Origin: an uncultured Pseudomonadota bacterium
GTDB lineage: Bacteria > SAR324 > NAC60-12
DNA length: 8,499 bases
Assembly: GCA_913056375.1 (NCBI GenBank)
Contig: CAJXNF010000100.1
Span: 1-8,499 of the forward strand
Reading direction: 5' to 3'
The notes beneath the pieces were generated by a model, which was not told where the DNA came from, did not search any database, and was given only the letters and a program-made list of their open reading frames with translations. Position 1 is the first letter of the stretch. The number at the start of each line of letters is the position of its first letter. A program made the translations under genes and the position numbers. This document shows positions 1 through 5,540 of the stretch, one piece after another.

Positions 1-305
1 TTGCTTTGAAGGGGCAGCTCTTAGGTGCTGTCGAAGCGAAGGAACTTGGGCTGATTAATCAGATTGTCCCCAGACAGAGTCTTGAAGACACGAAAAAAAG
101 ATATCTGTCAGATTTGAAAGAATGTTCTCCTTTAGCTTTGAGAGCTTCCAAACAAATGATGCTACAAGGGCTAGCACAAGGATCCTTAGAAAATGCTTTC
201 AGAGCCAACTATCCTAGCTTTCAACGGATGCTTGCGAGTGAAGATGCCAAAGAGGGTGTTCAGGCATTTGCCGAAAAAAGAAAGCCTGTTTGGAAGTGTA
301 GATAA
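1..305 (+). CDS. Enoyl-CoA hydratase/isomerase (crotonase family), C-terminal part
   Basis: This is the 3' end of a gene entering from the left; the frame is open from base 3 and stops with TAA at 303-305. About 100 residues are visible. The stretch LLGAVEAKELGLINQIVP matches the segment that follows the catalytic core in crotonases (usual form A.eA..lGLVn.vvp). It is followed by the helical C-terminal region, including SPLALRASKQ and the ending FAEKRKPVWK, which are usual for the family. Crotonases hydrate or isomerise enoyl-CoA thioesters in the cytoplasm as trimers or hexamers. The oxyanion-hole and catalytic glutamate region lies outside the window, so hydratase, isomerase or another crotonase activity cannot be told apart. 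The TTG at 6 is internal and not a start. The gene is 33 bases upstream of the next one on the same strand, suggesting a shared transcript. Confidence 0.88.
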   Translation, partial: ALKGQLLGAVEAKELGLINQIVPRQSLEDTKKRYLSDLKECSPLALRASKQMMLQGLAQGSLENAFRANYPSFQRMLASEDAKEGVQAFAEKRKPVWKCR

Positions 306-338
306 TTCAATAAATTTATTAGATTTGAGGATCTATCC

Positions 339-530
339 ATGCCAGTTTGCAACAGATGTGAGAAGACATTCGACGTGGAAACAGCTCCAGGAGCTTTGAT
401 GTTTGGGCACCCGTCTACTGTTACCGAGGCGGTACCCGTTTGGAAGGCTCATATTTGCCAGGAGTGTGAGACAGAGATGGTTGCTGAATTCAAGCGCAAG
501 CCATTGATGAAGGATCCTGAAAAAACATGA
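339..530 (+). CDS. Small four-cysteine, zinc-ribbon-like protein of unknown function
   Basis: This 63-residue protein has two CxxC knuckles, C4-x2-C7 near the N-terminus and C40-x2-C43, separated by 32 residues, with H24 and H38 as possible extra ligands. This is the layout of a small zinc ribbon or rubredoxin-like metal site. There is no signal peptide or membrane segment, so it is probably cytoplasmic. A GAGGA Shine-Dalgarno at 327-331 sits 7 bases before the ATG. The stop TGA at 528-530 overlaps the ATG of the MaoC gene (ATGA), so the two are very likely translated together. I do not recognise a named family. It could be a partner or structural subunit of the CoA enzymes beside it, or a regulator. 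Function is inferred only from the cysteine pattern and context. The gene is real with good probability because of its SD site, coupling and conserved-looking motif. Confidence 0.75.
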   Translation: MPVCNRCEKTFDVETAPGALMFGHPSTVTEAVPVWKAHICQECETEMVAEFKRKPLMKDPEKT

Positions 531-982
531 CAACGCCTTTCTACGTTGAGGTCGGTCAAACTTCGACTTTCTCAAAGACTGTTTCTGAGAGTGATGTTTA
601 TCTCTTTGCTGGGATCACAGGAGATTTTTCTCCAAACCATGTGAACAAGCAGTACATGGAGAAATCTTCGTATGGAAAGTTGATGGCTCATGGTGCGCTA
701 CTTGTCGGCTTCATGTCCACCGTTTCAACGCTAGCGATTGCGAATACCAGAGAGGCCGAGGAAACCCCTGTTTCTGTCGGATATGATCGAGTTCGATTTC
801 TTAAACCAGTTTTCTTGGGAGATACCGTTACTTTGACTTATCGAATTGCGGAAATAGATCACTCTCGTAAGCGCTCATATGCCGATATTGAGGTAGTGAA
901 CCAAGAACAAGAACTAGTCGGAGTAGGTAGACATATCCTTCAATGGGTACCGAATTCTTCAAAAGATGTGGAAACCCAGTGA
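527..982 (+). CDS. MaoC-like (hot-dog fold) acyl-CoA dehydratase/hydratase
   Basis: This 151-residue single hot-dog protein belongs to the MaoC/PhaJ type. The hydratase signature is visible: AGITGDFSPNH gives D33 and H38 with the five-residue offset seen for the catalytic Asp/His pair of (R)-specific enoyl-CoA hydratases. It is followed by the conserved AHG at 54-56. The second half (VRFLKPVFLGDTV, about residues 88-100) is the typical central strand and turn of the fold. Enzymes of this type reversibly add water to trans-2-enoyl-CoA, or dehydrate 3-hydroxyacyl-CoA or related hydroxyacyl-CoA, in the cytoplasm, usually as dimers. The start ATG overlaps the stop of the Cys4 gene and its own stop overlaps the GTG of the SDR gene, so it is in a coupled operon. 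The only SD candidate, AAGGA at 510-514, is rather far away, which fits translation by reinitiation. The exact acyl substrate is unknown. Confidence 0.88.
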   Translation: MTTPFYVEVGQTSTFSKTVSESDVYLFAGITGDFSPNHVNKQYMEKSSYGKLMAHGALLVGFMSTVSTLAIANTREAEETPVSVGYDRVRFLKPVFLGDTVTLTYRIAEIDHSRKRSYADIEVVNQEQELVGVGRHILQWVPNSSKDVETQ

Positions 983-1710
983 GTTTCGATCTGGAAGGAC
1001 AGCGCTTTGTGATTACAGGTGCTGGAAGAGGAATCGGCAAAGCAATTGGGCAAAGATTCGCCGAATTGGGTGCAAGGGTCTCAGCATGGGACTTAAACTT
1101 AGCAGAAATCGCCTCAGATCCTGCTTTTGAACATAGCGTACAAGTGGACGTAACCGATGAAGCATCGGTTTCCAAGGGAATTGAAGCCAGCTTGGAAGCA
1201 CTTGGGGGCTTGGAAGGATTGATTGCAAGTGCCGGGATTAACGGACCGACTAAGCCAACTTGGGAATATTCTCTTTCGGATTGGCAGCAAGTTATGGATG
1301 TTGATCTAACCGGAGTTTTCCTGTCTGTAAGATCAGTACTTTCCCATTTGCGTTCTACTGGTTACGGAAGAGTCGTCATTATTGCTTCAGTGGCCGCAAA
1401 AGATGGAAATCCGGGGGCCGTTGCCTATGGTGCAGCGAAGGCCGGAGTCGTTGGGTTTGCGAAGGGATTGGCTAGAGAACTTCAACCCTCAAAGATCACT
1501 GTCAACTGTATAACACCTGCGATTACTGAGACAGATCTGCTGAAGGGAATGTCTGAGGATTACATCAAAGAAAAAAAAGCTCTGATCCCAATGGGACGAT
1601 TTTGTTCGGTGCAGGAAATTGCTGACATGACTGCTTGGGTGGCTAGTCCGAGATGCTCATTTACTACGGGGCAACTTTTTGATGTCACAGGTGGACGAGC
1701 CAAACATTGA
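979..1710 (+). CDS. Short-chain dehydrogenase/reductase (classical SDR, probably NAD-dependent)
   Basis: This classical SDR has 243 residues from the GTG at 979. Motifs seen are the cofactor loop TGAGRGIG (13-20), ASAG (83-86, replacing NNAG), catalytic S137, and Y150-x3-K154 in AYGAAKAG. The C-terminal TTGQLFDVTGG is also typical. An acidic residue ends the second strand (D38 in AWDL), which in this family usually means NAD(H) rather than NADP(H). The position of the tetrad asparagine is D109 (VDLTGVF). I prefer GTG 979 because it makes a GTGA overlap with the upstream stop and puts the glycine loop at residue 13, the usual place. An in-frame ATG at 943 would add 12 residues and overlap the MaoC gene by 40 bases. 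The role is oxidation of an alcohol or 3-hydroxyacyl compound, or the reverse reduction, probably downstream of the hydratase. Substrate is not predictable from sequence. Confidence 0.9.
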   Translation: MSFDLEGQRFVITGAGRGIGKAIGQRFAELGARVSAWDLNLAEIASDPAFEHSVQVDVTDEASVSKGIEASLEALGGLEGLIASAGINGPTKPTWEYSLSDWQQVMDVDLTGVFLSVRSVLSHLRSTGYGRVVIIASVAAKDGNPGAVAYGAAKAGVVGFAKGLARELQPSKITVNCITPAITETDLLKGMSEDYIKEKKALIPMGRFCSVQEIADMTAWVASPRCSFTTGQLFDVTGGRAKH

Positions 1711-2540
1711 TGAGTAGGGCACTCACACTGGATGATCTAAATATTCATCAGGTTTGTGTTTCCAAGCAGTGTGATTTTATCGAATCTCTTGATTGCTTTG
1801 CTCGGCATGGAGTCTTCCGAACAGCGATTTGGAAGCCAATGTTGGATGATGTGGGAGTAGAACAGGCCAAGAGAGCACTTCGAGATTCAGGTGTACGAGC
1901 CGAAGCGCTCTGTGCCCTCGTTTTGATTGATTCTCAAAGTGAAGAAGATCAGATCTCACAGAGATTGAAAAATCAGCAACTCCTTGAAATCGCAGCTGAG
2001 TTGGAGATCTCCTCGGTTGTGGTCATCTCGGGTGGGCTACCATCTGATTCGAAGGATATTCGACTTCAAAAGGAAGCGGCCCTCGAAGAACTAGGACTCT
2101 TGTTGCCCACTGCTGAGAAACTGGGAATATGCCTATCTCTAGAGCCTCTTCACCCAATGGTTTGTGGCATGAGATCGGTGATCTCCAGCCTCAGAGATGC
2201 AGTTGAAATTTTGGATGATCTCTCTCATCCGAATTTGACAATTGCGCTCGACAGCTATGCTCTTTGGTGGGATCAAGGATTGGAAGAACAAATTCATCAA
2301 GCAGGAACACGAATTCAGCACCTGCATGTTTCTGATTGGCTGCCTCAAACGAAAGATTTGCGACTAGATAGAGGGATGCCCGGGGATGGCTGCATCGATA
2401 ATCGTAAAATCAGGTCTTGGATGGAGAGGGAAGGATTTAAAGGCCCTGTTGAAGTCGAGATCTTTTCAGCCTTTGACTGGTGGCTGAGGCCCGCAGATGA
2501 GATGGTCAAAACAATCTGTGATCGCTTGGAATTTCTTTGA
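1710..2540 (+). CDS. Sugar phosphate isomerase/epimerase-like TIM-barrel protein (xylose isomerase-like/AP endonuclease 2 superfamily)
   Basis: This protein of 276 residues shows the spaced acidic and histidine metal ligands of the xylose isomerase-like barrel. They are E145 in LSLEPLHP, D181 in IALDSY, H206 in HLHVSD and E250 in VEVEIFS. The loop PGDGCID (224-230) matches the pGeG.id turn common in these proteins. Members bind a divalent metal and isomerise or epimerise sugars, sugar phosphates, inosose or hydroxypyruvate; some cut DNA at abasic sites. The isomerase type is more likely here. The ATG at 1710 shares its first base with the SDR stop (TGATG); a TTG at 1707 would add one residue. 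It is cytoplasmic, with no signal peptide. Its place after CoA enzymes and an SDR suggests a catabolic isomerase, but its substrate is unknown. The next gene, livF, begins 31 bases further on. Confidence 0.85.
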   Translation: MSRALTLDDLNIHQVCVSKQCDFIESLDCFARHGVFRTAIWKPMLDDVGVEQAKRALRDSGVRAEALCALVLIDSQSEEDQISQRLKNQQLLEIAAELEISSVVVISGGLPSDSKDIRLQKEAALEELGLLLPTAEKLGICLSLEPLHPMVCGMRSVISSLRDAVEILDDLSHPNLTIALDSYALWWDQGLEEQIHQAGTRIQHLHVSDWLPQTKDLRLDRGMPGDGCIDNRKIRSWMEREGFKGPVEVEIFSAFDWWLRPADEMVKTICDRLEFL

Positions 2541-2559
2541 TTAACCACGTTAGTTCAAT

Positions 2560-2563
2560 GGAG
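2560..2563 (+). promoter_or_regulatory. Ribosome binding site that fixes the livF TTG start
   Basis: GGAG ends 8 bases before the TTG at 2572. No in-frame ATG or GTG lies between the upstream in-frame stop TAG (2551-2553) and this TTG. TTG is therefore the only start that gives the full N-terminal strand of the ATPase. A nearby ATG at 2558 is in another frame. Confidence 0.6.
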
Positions 2564-2571
2564 ACAGTGTT

Positions 2572-3309
2572 TTGTTAAATATCAAGGAGGTTCACTCAGG
2601 ATATGGCAAACTCAAAATCCTTCGCGGGATCAACCTCAATGTTCCCCAGGGAGGTGTAGTTGCCCTCTTGGGCGGTAATGGCACGGGCAAATCAACCTTA
2701 CTGAAAACCATTTCAGGGCTGGTACCTGTGATGGAGGGAAGTATCGAGTTTGATGGGCAAATTATCTCCGGTAAGAAACCCCACGAAATTGTGAGAAGCG
2801 GACTTGTGCAGGTGACGCAGTCCAAAGAGGCATATCCCGCGATGACCGTGGAAGAGAACTTGATGCTGGGGGCTTTTACCCGAAGCGACAGTGGTGGTGT
2901 AAGAGCTGATCTGGAGAAAGTGTATGAGTTCTTTCCGGTACTGAGACAAAGAAGGAAAGTGCTCTCTGGAACCTTGAGCGGTGGCGAGGTCCAGATGCTC
3001 GTCATTGGTAGAGGTCTGATGGCCAAACCCAAGATGTTGATGCTAGATGAGCCCAGTGCCGCACTTGCTCCCAAGGTCGTTTTAGAAATCTTTTCGAATA
3101 TATATAAAATCAGTCAGACGGGTGTTACGATTCTCATCGTGGAGCAAAATGTGAGAATGGCTCTACTTTTAGCTCAATACGCCTATATTATTCGTGATGG
3201 AGTAATCATGATCGAGGGTTCAGCAGAAGATTTAATCAATGATTCCTCGGTAAAAGACTCTTTCTTGGGTGGCACAGTCGCAAACACAAAAAAATCTCTC
3301 AATTCCTAA
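2572..3309 (+). CDS. livF: ABC transporter ATP-binding protein, LivF type
   Basis: This is one of the two ATPases of a branched-chain amino acid-type (HAAT) importer; it hydrolyses ATP on the cytoplasmic face of the LivH/LivM channel. It has 245 residues, near the usual size for LivF. Motifs in order are Walker A GGNGTGKST (34-42), Q-loop Q83, signature LSGGE (135-139) and Walker B LMLDE with D159 and E160. At the switch position it reads VEQN with Q191 in place of histidine, as in known LivF proteins. This, with the start NIKEVHSGYGKLKIL, separates it from LivG. The start is TTG at 2572 with GGAG upstream. It follows the TIM-barrel gene by 31 bases and precedes livH by 16. It stands first in the transporter block, whereas in the Escherichia coli operon livF is last. 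A one-base change in the T run before the start would join it to the ATG at 2558. Confidence 0.93.
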   Translation: MLNIKEVHSGYGKLKILRGINLNVPQGGVVALLGGNGTGKSTLLKTISGLVPVMEGSIEFDGQIISGKKPHEIVRSGLVQVTQSKEAYPAMTVEENLMLGAFTRSDSGGVRADLEKVYEFFPVLRQRRKVLSGTLSGGEVQMLVIGRGLMAKPKMLMLDEPSAALAPKVVLEIFSNIYKISQTGVTILIVEQNVRMALLLAQYAYIIRDGVIMIEGSAEDLINDSSVKDSFLGGTVANTKKSLNS

Positions 3310-3325
3310 CCAATAAATCAGCCTC

Positions 3326-4231
3326 ATGGACTTTGATTTTGGATCTTTACTAGCGTTTATCATTTTTGGAGTGACGATTGGGGTCGTTTATGGAATTGTG
3401 GCCTTGGGAATCTCTCTAATCTATTCAGGCTTGGACATCGTTCATTTCGCTCATGGTGAAATCTACATGTTTGGGGCGTTTCTGGGCCTTGTTCTCTCTC
3501 AACAGATAGGTATCCCTTATCCTGGAGCAATGATTGGAGCGATGGTTCTAGCGGCCTTGCTCGGCATGTTCATTGAGCGGGTCTTCTATAGGCGTCTCAC
3601 GAGATCGGGGGGTGGATACACCGTTGCTGGGATGGGAATGATTATCTGTGGTTTTGGAATGTCTGTGGCGTTAATGAACGTCGCTTTTCTGATTTGGGGA
3701 GCAGATGCGGAACCCTTCCCAGTTGAATTTGGTATAGAACCTTTAGAGATCAATGATATTTCGATACCACCAAGCTATTTACTTACAGCTGTGGTGTCTT
3801 TGTGTTTGATGGGAATCCTGAATTACTTTTTGCGCTACACGAAAATCGGTCTGGCTGTTAGAGCCGTCGCGCACAACAAGGACATTGCTTTTTTAATGGG
3901 CATCAATGTTCCCTTGTTCATCTCGCTGATTTTCGGACTGGCCTGTGCGTTAGCCGCAGCGGCTGGAGTGCTTGTAGGACCAATGCAGTCAGTTCAAGTA
4001 GAGATGGGTTACCTGATGTTGATGAAAGCATTTGCAGCTGCAGTCGTAGGAGGGTTTGGCAGTCTGCCAGGTGCGTTGATTGGAGGAATTCTTGTCGGAA
4101 TTTTTGAAAATCTTGGTGCGGCATACATTTCTGCCAGTCACAAAGATATCTACGCTTTTTTGCTGCTGATCCTTGTGTTGATGTACCGGCCTGCCGGTCT
4201 GTTTGGGGTGGTGGCAAAAGTAAAGGCATGA
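3326..4231 (+). CDS. livH: Branched-chain amino acid-type ABC transporter permease, LivH
   Basis: This 301-residue, very hydrophobic inner-membrane protein has about eight likely membrane helices. It forms half of the translocation channel with LivM. Family hallmarks are the N-terminal GVVYGIVALGISLIYSGLDIVHFAHGE region (about 19-45), the cytoplasmic coupling segment GLAVRAVAHNKDIAFLMGIN (175-194), and GGFGSLPGALIGG (242-254) in a late helix, all typical for LivH. The ATG at 3326 lies 16 bases after livF; I see no clear Shine-Dalgarno there, so translation may depend on ribosomes finishing livF. The stop TGA (4229-4231) is buried in an inverted repeat at 4225-4244. The gene is intact. The transported solute could be leucine, isoleucine or valine, but this transporter family also carries amides, urea and aromatic or carboxylic acids. 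Confidence 0.93.
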   Translation: MDFDFGSLLAFIIFGVTIGVVYGIVALGISLIYSGLDIVHFAHGEIYMFGAFLGLVLSQQIGIPYPGAMIGAMVLAALLGMFIERVFYRRLTRSGGGYTVAGMGMIICGFGMSVALMNVAFLIWGADAEPFPVEFGIEPLEINDISIPPSYLLTAVVSLCLMGILNYFLRYTKIGLAVRAVAHNKDIAFLMGINVPLFISLIFGLACALAAAAGVLVGPMQSVQVEMGYLMLMKAFAAAVVGGFGSLPGALIGGILVGIFENLGAAYISASHKDIYAFLLLILVLMYRPAGLFGVVAKVKA

Positions 4232-4244
4232 AAATGTTCATGCC
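4225..4244 (+). promoter_or_regulatory. Perfect RNA hairpin over the livH stop codon
   Basis: GGCATGAA (4225-4232) and TTCATGCC (4237-4244) are exact inverted copies with a 4-base loop. The livH stop lies within the left arm, and CTTTT follows at 4246-4250. The T run is short for an intrinsic terminator, so partial attenuation or an mRNA end-protecting stem is more likely. A competing pair is possible between GTGGCA at 4211-4216 and TGCCAC at 4241-4246. Function is inferred. Confidence 0.5.
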
Positions 4245-4266
4245 ACTTTTCCAACTAGGCTTAAAA

Positions 4267-4272
4267 AGGAGG
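4267..4272 (+). promoter_or_regulatory. Strong Shine-Dalgarno site of the solute-binding protein gene
   Basis: AGGAGG, within a longer A-rich purine stretch from 4263, lies 5 bases before the ATG at 4278. It is the best match to the ribosomal anti-SD in front of any gene here. This fits the need for many copies of a periplasmic binding protein per membrane transporter. Confidence 0.8.
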
Positions 4273-4277
4273 AAGCC

Positions 4278-5480
4278 ATGAGAAACTGGACTAAATTCCT
4301 TGCTGGATTGGCTGCAGGAGGATTCGTTCTCTCAGCAACAGCGGCACTAGCTGATGAAATTCGTGTTGGTATCACAATGCGGATGGTTAGTGAGAATGGT
4401 CAGAAATACGGTCAGATGGTCATGGATGAGATCGGACTCATCAATGAAGCTGGCGGTATCAACGGTCACCAGATCAAAGCAACACTGATGAATGACGAGT
4501 GTAAGTCAGACAAGGGTGTTGCCAATGCCAACAAGTTGATTTTCCAAGAAAAAGTTCACTTGTTGATTGGTTCAACCTGTTCTTCAGTTTCTTTGCCGAT
4601 CGTGGATGTAACTGCAAAAGCTCAGGTTCCGCAAATCATCCCGCATTCCACAAATGCCCAGATCACTCAGAAAGGGAGCGCTTGGGTCTTCCGTGTTCCT
4701 GTTTCCGGTCGTTTTTACGCAGGTGTGAATGCGAAATACGTAGGTGAGAATATCGGCAAGAAGATCGCCTATATTTGTGCAGCTGATGCAGCTTCTCAAA
4801 ATGACTGCGATGCGATGCAAGCACAGATGAAGAGCCAGCACGGGACAGATCCGGCCTACGTTGCCCAGGTTCAAGAGAAGGAAGTCGATTTCCGAACACA
4901 CATGCAGAAGATCAAATCAGCCGGTGTGGATGGAATCATGGTAGCTGCCCTAGCTGAGACCATGAGCCGTGCTCTGATTCAATCTTACGAAGCTGGTATT
5001 GGATCTGATGTGCGTCGAATTGGATCGTCTTCAGCATCAAATGCACCTGTGCCCAAGATCTCAGGGGATGCAGTAAAAGGTGTATTCTATGCTGCTGCCT
5101 ACTCAAACGCAGATACGCGTCCAATTGCAAAGCTCTTTAACCAGATGGTTAAGGATCGCTATGGCATTCACGCACCAGATCATGACTTCTCACAAGCTTA
5201 TGATCTAATCAGGATCGTTGAAATTGCCCTGAACAATTCAGACCTCAAGCTGACCAATAGCTCATTGGCAGCTGATCGAACTGCGATTCGGGATGCGATT
5301 GCCAACGTTAAGAACTATCAAGGTCTTGCATCCGGACCAATCAGCTTCTGTGCTGATGCGACACCACAGTGTCGTGACGGAAACAAGACCCCAGTCTTAA
5401 TTGCCTACAAAAAAGGTGGTGAGGAGTTTGAAACTGAGGTTCTTGCCCGAGTGAGCATGCCGGAAGACTTCGGTCTTTGA
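4278..5480 (+). CDS. Periplasmic substrate-binding protein of the HAAT ABC importer (LivJ/LivK-like)
   Basis: This 400-residue protein has a Sec signal peptide: basic MRNWTK, a hydrophobic core at about 7-22, and a cleavage site ALA before D26, leaving about 375 mature residues. The mature part has the type I periplasmic-binding fold typical of LivJ: IRVGITM at the start, INEAGGINGHQI (55-66), and the ligand loops GSTCSS (98-103) and PHSTNAQIT (122-130), followed by WVFRV. It captures the solute in the periplasm and delivers it to LivH/LivM. The mature protein contains six cysteines: C75, C101, C167, C177, C358 and C365. C75/C101 correspond by position to the disulfide known in E. coli LivJ. 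Flanking hairpins and a strong ribosome site suggest high expression. Being in the leucine-binding family does not prove an amino acid ligand; related proteins bind amides, urea or aromatic acids. Confidence 0.92.
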   Translation: MRNWTKFLAGLAAGGFVLSATAALADEIRVGITMRMVSENGQKYGQMVMDEIGLINEAGGINGHQIKATLMNDECKSDKGVANANKLIFQEKVHLLIGSTCSSVSLPIVDVTAKAQVPQIIPHSTNAQITQKGSAWVFRVPVSGRFYAGVNAKYVGENIGKKIAYICAADAASQNDCDAMQAQMKSQHGTDPAYVAQVQEKEVDFRTHMQKIKSAGVDGIMVAALAETMSRALIQSYEAGIGSDVRRIGSSSASNAPVPKISGDAVKGVFYAAAYSNADTRPIAKLFNQMVKDRYGIHAPDHDFSQAYDLIRIVEIALNNSDLKLTNSSLAADRTAIRDAIANVKNYQGLASGPISFCADATPQCRDGNKTPVLIAYKKGGEEFETEVLARVSMPEDFGL

Positions 5481-5487
5481 TCAACGA

Positions 5488-5513
5488 TCGGGGAAGCTCA
5501 AGGGTTTCCCCGA
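5488..5513 (+). terminator. Hairpin after the binding-protein gene (possible attenuator or mRNA-stabilising stem)
   Basis: TCGGGGAA (5488-5495) and TTCCCCGA (5506-5513) form a perfect 8-base-pair, GC-rich stem with a 10-base loop, 7 bases after the stop codon. The following bases, CGCTGTTTCTTCCC, contain no clean T run, so it is unlikely to stop transcription fully before livM. Stems at this place downstream of binding-protein genes often protect the upstream mRNA from 3' decay or cause partial termination. Confidence 0.55.
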
Positions 5514-5540
5514 CGCTGTTTCTTCCCAGGTTGACTTTCC

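Noticed and set aside
309..320. Perfect 12-base palindrome AATAAATTTATT between the crotonase and Cys4 genes
   Set aside because: Composed almost only of A and T and too weak to fold. It could be an operator, but palindromes of this composition are expected by chance.
943..978. ATG at 943 as the SDR start
   Set aside because: It would overlap MaoC by 40 bases and add 12 residues before the normal SDR N-terminus. The GTG at 979 with a GTGA overlap fits better, though this is not proven.
828..1175. A 115-residue minus-strand open frame over the MaoC/SDR junction
   Set aside because: Opposite two motif-supported genes that are coupled on the + strand, with no features of its own.
2592..3074. 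A 160-residue minus-strand open frame
   Set aside because: It lies entirely opposite livF, whose motifs are intact, and its Ser/Pro/Leu-rich translation looks like an antisense shadow.
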